Positions 38,195 to 42,847 of a stretch of 42,847 nt of DNA are shown in pieces. Under the pieces are notes generated by a model. The model was not told the origin of the DNA. It worked only from the letters and a program-made list of their open reading frames with translations, and ran no database searches. Origin of the DNA: an uncultured Clostridia bacterium (GTDB lineage: Bacteria > Bacillota > Clostridia > Christensenellales > Borkfalkiaceae); the NCBI GenBank assembly GCA_947629345.1, contig CANRDK010000002.1, forward strand, positions 1 through 42,847, in the 5' to 3' direction. The position numbers and the translations under genes are program-made. How positions within the stretch are numbered: the first letter of the stretch is position 1; each line of letters begins with the position of its first letter.

Positions 38195-39337
38195 TCAGCC
38201 TCCGAATAGATGATTGAAAAATCCGCCTTGGGATTGAATGGTACATGCCATATCGACAAGCGAGACGAAGGAACTCATGGCGGGCTTGCCGTAATAGGGC
38301 AGATTGGGTGCAATGTATTCGCAGACGCGGTCTACCCGCTTCGTCACGTGCTCCAGAGCGCCGCGGATATCGCAGATCCCCTCTCCCGTGACATAGAGCG
38401 GCTTATAGTCGAGCTCTCGCCCCTGCATATTTTCCATAAAGATGCCGATGACTTCGCAGATGCTGTCGAGCCCGTCCTTGACTGCCGCAACGAGCCCGTC
38501 GAGATCCACTTCATAGGGAATATTCCTGCTTGTAAACTCCATTGTCCCCGCGTTGCTCCGCGTGTAGAGGTTCGTCTTGGGGAGAAGCGCCGTAGCGGCA
38601 TCGTACGGCAGGGAAAACGTTTGAATGAGGCGGGCCAAGATCTGCGCCCTTCCCACGGGAGCCGTCTGCTGTTTTAGAATGGCATTCCCCTGAATGAGCA
38701 TGACCGTTGTGGAAAAGTCCCCCACGTCGAGGAGGAACGCATATTCGTCCCGCGTTTCGGAAGGGATGAGATAGGTGGCCATTGCGAGGGTGGAAGGGAG
38801 GAAGCACAGCTCGATCCCCCTGCCCGAAAAGATCTTCCCGAGAACGGAGAGAAAATAATTGCTGCAATAGAAATAGGAGACAATACCATTCAATGAAGTT
38901 GACATTATCCCGCTCGGTTCAACAACCATGCGCTTGTCCGCCGTCGTGAAAATGGCACAGCTTGCCCGCAGAAAAGTGAGATTTTCGAGCTCTTCCTTCC
39001 CGCTCTCGTAGAGCGCGTCAATATCCTTTTCCGTGATCTTCCTGCGCTTGGGAAAACTCAGAACGGGATCGCGGAGACGCACTTCGAGGAATTCGCCCGG
39101 GACGCCGACGTAGAGACGACGTATCTTTTCCCCGCAGACCTTTTCCACCTCTTGCAGCGTAAGGGAGATCGCATCCATCAACTCCTGTTCGCTGTAAAAT
39201 GCGCCGCTGTGATACCCTCCGTATTCCGCCGATTTGATGGCCTTGAATGCGAACGTGTGATTGACCCCCCTCTCGCCCACGACCATGGTGACCTTTGAGG
39301 AGCGAATATCTAAAACAGCTACGCTTTTGCGACTCAT
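38195..39337 (-). CDS. ftsA: Cell division protein FtsA (divergent)
   Basis: SVAVLDIRSSKVTMVVGERG...LRRLYVGVPGEF-like region...EYAFLLDVGDFSTTVMLIQGNAI...LYVTGEGICDIRG; directly upstream of ftsZ. Confidence 0.85.
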   Translation of the reverse strand: MSRKSVAVLDIRSSKVTMVVGERGVNHTFAFKAIKSAEYGGYHSGAFYSEQELMDAISLTLQEVEKVCGEKIRRLYVGVPGEFLEVRLRDPVLSFPKRRKITEKDIDALYESGKEELENLTFLRASCAIFTTADKRMVVEPSGIMSTSLNGIVSYFYCSNYFLSVLGKIFSGRGIELCFLPSTLAMATYLIPSETRDEYAFLLDVGDFSTTVMLIQGNAILKQQTAPVGRAQILARLIQTFSLPYDAATALLPKTNLYTRSNAGTMEFTSRNIPYEVDLDGLVAAVKDGLDSICEVIGIFMENMQGRELDYKPLYVTGEGICDIRGALEHVTKRVDRVCEYIAPNLPYYGKPAMSSFVSLVDMACTIQSQGGFFNHLFGG

Positions 39338-39374
39338 ATTCCGTCCTTTTTTCGTCAGTTGGATTTTCTTCTAC

Positions 39375-39403
39375 ATTATAACACATGTGTAAAATCATGT
39401 CAA
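39375..39403 (-). promoter_or_regulatory. Consensus sigma-A promoter for ftsAZ
   Basis: Minus strand TTGACA-N17-TATAAT; spacer contains ACACATGTGT. Confidence 0.8.
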
Positions 39404-39435
39404 GGAATTGTATCGTTTTTTCACACATAAATCGT

Positions 39436-39461
39436 AAAAAAGCGCCCCGCGAGGGGGCGCC
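39436..39461 (-). terminator. Intrinsic terminator after ftsQ
   Basis: Minus strand GGCGCCCCCTCGCGGGGCGCTTTTTTACG. Confidence 0.85.
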
Positions 39462-39476
39462 GAAAAGGAGTCATAT

Positions 39477-40253
39477 TCAATTTCTCGTTGCGTCGTAATC
39501 GACCTCGATGCCGCTCTCTCCGCCGACGACTGTAATACAGCCGCAGAGCTTCTCTCCGTCGCTGCAGGCAAGATATCCCTCGCCCTCGTCGAGCAGTGCG
39601 GCCCTCACTTTTTCCTCCGTCCCCTCTGTGGGGGAGACGATCTCGATCCGCACCCCCTCCCTCATCTGAACGACAAATGTATCGAACACGGGATTGGGAT
39701 CGTAGGCAATGGAGACGATGTTGGCACGCGCCTCAAGGAGGACTTCCTCAAATACGGAATATGCCGCAAGGAGCGTGGAGAAGGTTTCGTCCTCCACCCC
39801 TTCGCCCTCCGTCAGAGTGAGATCGAACCCCGTGAGGAGAATGTTCTCCCCATCTGTCCTGTTTGTTAAATCATCCTTATAATATAGAAACGTTCCGTCG
39901 CCCGCGATCACGGCATATCCCCGTTCGGAGAGGATGGAAAACATCTCTTCCCGCTCAGAGATCTCGACCTCCAGCGTAAAGGGATACCGCTTTTCGATCT
40001 TGTCGGCACGCATGCAGGGATAGGCGGCAATGACGGACGCGACCTCTTCCTCATCGAGAAAGGCCGAGCTCTTCCCCACAAAACCGTCGAGCTTTTGTCT
40101 GAGTTCGGCGGCCTCCCTTTCCCCTTCCGCAGACACGACAGAAAAGTCCGCCTCTACGGCCGTCACCGTGAAAATGGCGTTGAGCCCCGCCGCGACGACC
40201 GCGCAGAGCAACAGAAAGGAAATGAGTGTGGTCAACAGGACCCTTGTTTTCAT
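39477..40253 (-). CDS. FtsQ/DivIB-like cell division protein
   Basis: Single N-terminal TM (VLLTTLISFLLLCAVVAAGLNAIF) and a POTRA-like extracellular part; between murA and ftsA. Confidence 0.75.
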   Translation of the reverse strand: MKTRVLLTTLISFLLLCAVVAAGLNAIFTVTAVEADFSVVSAEGEREAAELRQKLDGFVGKSSAFLDEEEVASVIAAYPCMRADKIEKRYPFTLEVEISEREEMFSILSERGYAVIAGDGTFLYYKDDLTNRTDGENILLTGFDLTLTEGEGVEDETFSTLLAAYSVFEEVLLEARANIVSIAYDPNPVFDTFVVQMREGVRIEIVSPTEGTEEKVRAALLDEGEGYLACSDGEKLCGCITVVGGESGIEVDYDATRN

Positions 40254-40271
40254 ATGTATCTCCGTATCGGG

Positions 40272-41528
40272 TCAGATGCGGACCCGCTTGATCTCTGCCC
40301 CGAGGGATCTGAGTTTTCCCTCAAGGTCGGAATATCCTCTGTCGATGTGGGAAAGATCGGAGACCTCCGAGATCCCCTCCGCCCCGAGCGCCGCCAAAAC
40401 GAGCGCAGCGCCGCCACGCAGATCCCCCGCCGTGACAGCCGCCCCGTGCAATCCGCTGACGCCGCGCACAAAGGCGTTCCGCCCACGCACCTCGATATCC
40501 GCCCCCATCCTCTGGAGCTCCGGCACATACTTGAAGCGGGTCTCAAACAGATTTTCGACGATGAGCGCACCGCCCTCGCACACGGAGTTGAGCGCAGTGA
40601 TCTGGGCCTGCAAGTCTGTGGGAAAGCCGGGGAAGGGCATGGTTTCGATGCGGCGGTTGCATTTGAGCCTTCCGTAACTCGACAATCTTATTTTATCATT
40701 TTTTGTATGTATTTTGCAACCGTTTTCACGCAATTTGTGGAGCAACATGCCCAAATTATCGGCTGTGACCCCCTCGACCTCCACTTCTCCGCCGCAGAGG
40801 GCGCAGGCAATGAGGAAGGTCCCCGCCTCGATCCTGTCTTTGACGGGCGTATATGTGATCCCCCCGAGAGAGGAAACTCCCTCGATCGTGATGACATCGG
40901 TGCCCGCCCCGACGATCTTAGCCCCCATGCCGCTGAGAAATTTCTGCAGATCTACGATCTCGGGCTCCTTGGCGGCACCCTCGATGACCGTTCTCCCCTC
41001 CGCCTTTACCCCAGCGAGCATGATATTTTCGGTGGCGCCGACGCTGGGAAAGTCGAGCACGAGCTCCGCGCCCGTCATTTTCTCACATGCGCAGTATATG
41101 TAGCCGTCCCTCTCGGAAATGCTGACGCCGAGCCGCTTGAGGGCATTCAAGTGCAGATCTATGGGGCGGAGGCCGATGTCGCATCCGCCCGGATAGGCAA
41201 TGACGGCGCGGTGGAAGCGGGAAAGAAGGGAGCCGAGCATAAAGACAGACGACCGCAGTTCCTTCGTGAGCGCCGAAGATATGATATGGCTGTGCGCGTC
41301 GGAACTGTCGATGATGACATTTCCGCGCTCGAATTTTACATCTGCGCCGAGTTCCCTCAGGATCTGCGCCATACAGAAAACATCGGCGATCTCGGGCGTT
41401 TCGCAGATCGTCACCTGCTTATCGGTCAACACAGACGCCGCAAAGAGCGGCAGGACTGCGTTCTTTGCCGACTGCACCTTTACGCTGCCGAAGAGACGCC
41501 GTCCCCCGTCTATGATATATTTATCCAT
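40272..41528 (-). CDS. murA: UDP-N-acetylglucosamine 1-carboxyvinyltransferase
   Basis: MDKYIIDGGRRLFGSVKVQSAKNAVLPLFAASVLTDKQVTICETPEIADV...AYPGGCDIGLRPIDLHLNALKRLGV...GFPTDLQAQITAL. Confidence 0.95.
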   Translation of the reverse strand: MDKYIIDGGRRLFGSVKVQSAKNAVLPLFAASVLTDKQVTICETPEIADVFCMAQILRELGADVKFERGNVIIDSSDAHSHIISSALTKELRSSVFMLGSLLSRFHRAVIAYPGGCDIGLRPIDLHLNALKRLGVSISERDGYIYCACEKMTGAELVLDFPSVGATENIMLAGVKAEGRTVIEGAAKEPEIVDLQKFLSGMGAKIVGAGTDVITIEGVSSLGGITYTPVKDRIEAGTFLIACALCGGEVEVEGVTADNLGMLLHKLRENGCKIHTKNDKIRLSSYGRLKCNRRIETMPFPGFPTDLQAQITALNSVCEGGALIVENLFETRFKYVPELQRMGADIEVRGRNAFVRGVSGLHGAAVTAGDLRGGAALVLAALGAEGISEVSDLSHIDRGYSDLEGKLRSLGAEIKRVRI

Positions 41529-41550
41529 GGTTATCTCCTCATGTATTTCT

Positions 41551-41594
41551 GAAAACGCGGAGAAAAGCCTTGGTTGGCGAGGCTCCGCGTTTTA
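41551..41594. terminator. Hairpin/terminator between ftsW and murA
   Basis: AAAACGCGGAG...CTCCGCGTTTT, overlapping the ftsW stop region. Confidence 0.65.
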
Positions 41595-42779
41595 TTTGTA
41601 TATTTTATGAGGAGACACGCTCTCCGTGTGCCTTGACGCCCCGTAGACGACCCCCATGCCGGTCATGGTGACGATGAGCGACGTATTCCCCGCCGAAATG
41701 AGCGGAAGCGGGAGTCCCGTCGGAGGGATGGTTCCGCTCACGACGAGGGCATTGAGTGCAGACTGCACCGCAAACGCCAAGATGATGCCCGAGACGAGCA
41801 TGTAGCCGTAGAAATCCCTGCAGTTCCTTGCAATGCGGAATCCCCGCCATACCACAAAGCCGATGAGAAGGAACAGAAGCAACACGCCGAAAAACCCCGT
41901 CTCCTCGGCAATGATGGAGAGGATGAAATCGCTCTCGGCAAAGGGCAGAAATCTGTACTTTTGCCGCGACTTGAAGAGACCTACCCCGAAAAATTTTCCG
42001 TTCCCGAGGGCATAGAGAGATTGGATGAGCTGGTACCCCTCGCCGCGCGGGGACGCCCACGGATCGAGATAGGCGGAGAGACGCTTGAGGCGGTACGGTT
42101 CGGCAATGATGAGCGCAGGCACGGCGAAGAGCACGGGGACGCAGATACATAAGAGCGTTTTCGGGCTTGCGCCGCCCAAAAAGATCATGCCGATCATGAT
42201 CGCCCCCACGCACATTGTGACGGACATGTTGGGCTCTAACATGATGAGAATGCAGATAAAGATCCCCGCAAGCAGCACGGGAAGGATCCCCGTAAATTTC
42301 CGCATGCGTCCGATGTCCTTTGCGAAATAGGCGGCGGTGAACATGACGAAGCCGTACTTTGCGATCTCGGAGGGTTGAATGGTGAAGGAGCCGAAGCCGA
42401 TCCACCGCGTTGCGCCGTAGTTGCTCTTGCTCAGCCCCGGAACAAACACGAGGGCGAGAAGAACAAGGGAGATGATGAGCGCGGGGAGCCCTCCCCTCTT
42501 CAACTTTTCATAGGGCAGAAAGGAGACGGCGATCATGCAGGCGAGGCCGATGACAAAGCCGATGAGCTGTTTTTTGAAGAAGAAAAATTCATCCCCGTAC
42601 TGCACCTTGGCGTTGTAGGAGCTCGCCGAATAGACAAACACGAGCCCCAACCCCGCAAGAAGAATGACTGCGCATAAATATAGATCAACGCCATGAAGAA
42701 AAGCTGCGTATTGCGCGCAACCGCCTCCCTGCGGATGAACTTGCACAGAACCTGCCTGACAAAGAGCCATGCCACACAC
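41592..42779 (-). CDS. ftsW: FtsW/RodA/SpoVE-family peptidoglycan glycosyltransferase; 5' end uncertain
   Basis: VDLYLCAVILLAGLGLVFVYSASSYNAKVQYGDEFFFFKKQ...GATRWIGFGSFTIQPSEIAKYGFVMFTA...LIIAEPYRLKRLSAYLDPWASPRGEGYQLIQSLYALGNGKFFGVGLFKSRQKYRFLPFAESDFILSIIAEETGF. Confidence 0.93.
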   Translation of the reverse strand: MCGMALCQAGSVQVHPQGGGCAQYAAFLHGVDLYLCAVILLAGLGLVFVYSASSYNAKVQYGDEFFFFKKQLIGFVIGLACMIAVSFLPYEKLKRGGLPALIISLVLLALVFVPGLSKSNYGATRWIGFGSFTIQPSEIAKYGFVMFTAAYFAKDIGRMRKFTGILPVLLAGIFICILIMLEPNMSVTMCVGAIMIGMIFLGGASPKTLLCICVPVLFAVPALIIAEPYRLKRLSAYLDPWASPRGEGYQLIQSLYALGNGKFFGVGLFKSRQKYRFLPFAESDFILSIIAEETGFFGVLLLFLLIGFVVWRGFRIARNCRDFYGYMLVSGIILAFAVQSALNALVVSGTIPPTGLPLPLISAGNTSLIVTMTGMGVVYGASRHTESVSPHKIYK

Positions 42780-42847
42780 AACCAGAAGCCGGCATGTATC
42801 AAACCCGCAATCCCGTTAAAAAAGTCTATCTTTTCATTGAAGAGCAT

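Overview
Chromosomal window from what looks like a Firmicutes/Clostridia-type bacterium (inferred from gene content: spoVG, whiA, glgC+glgD, nrdDG, DUF1540, dcw genes). It is mostly housekeeping. Left to right: glycogen operon (glgP partial, glgA, glgD, glgC, glgB), murC, spoVG, a phosphatase lipoprotein, an RsmB/NOP2-type rRNA methyltransferase, flavodoxin, two adjacent COG0523/CobW-type GTPase-family genes, M29 aminopeptidase, nrdG-nrdD, pfkB, pfkA, dnaE, whiA, PHP phosphatase, murB, a solute-binding-like protein, DUF1540, rplI, adhE, tRNA-Trp(CCA), a small hypothetical, galE, purB, cyclophilin, dCMP deaminase, groES-groEL, ftsZ, ftsA, ftsQ, murA, ftsW. No CRISPR array, transposase, phage or rRNA was seen. 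Best candidates for something undescribed: (1) a ~27-nt palindromic element, consensus TTATGTCTGACATAGTACTATGCAAAA, at four loci (one a tandem pair) near gene ends, with a near-copy inside glgB; (2) a His/Asp-rich COG0523 protein whose P-loop is cleanly missing, next to a second COG0523-like protein that keeps the P-loop but lacks the CxCC motif and carries a YcgQ/DUF1980-like tail, both directly downstream of an M29 metalloaminopeptidase. Also notable: tandem NrdR-like boxes upstream of nrdD, a charged helical insertion in DnaE, groESL without CIRCE, and a possible frameshift or overlap at the 5' end of ftsW.
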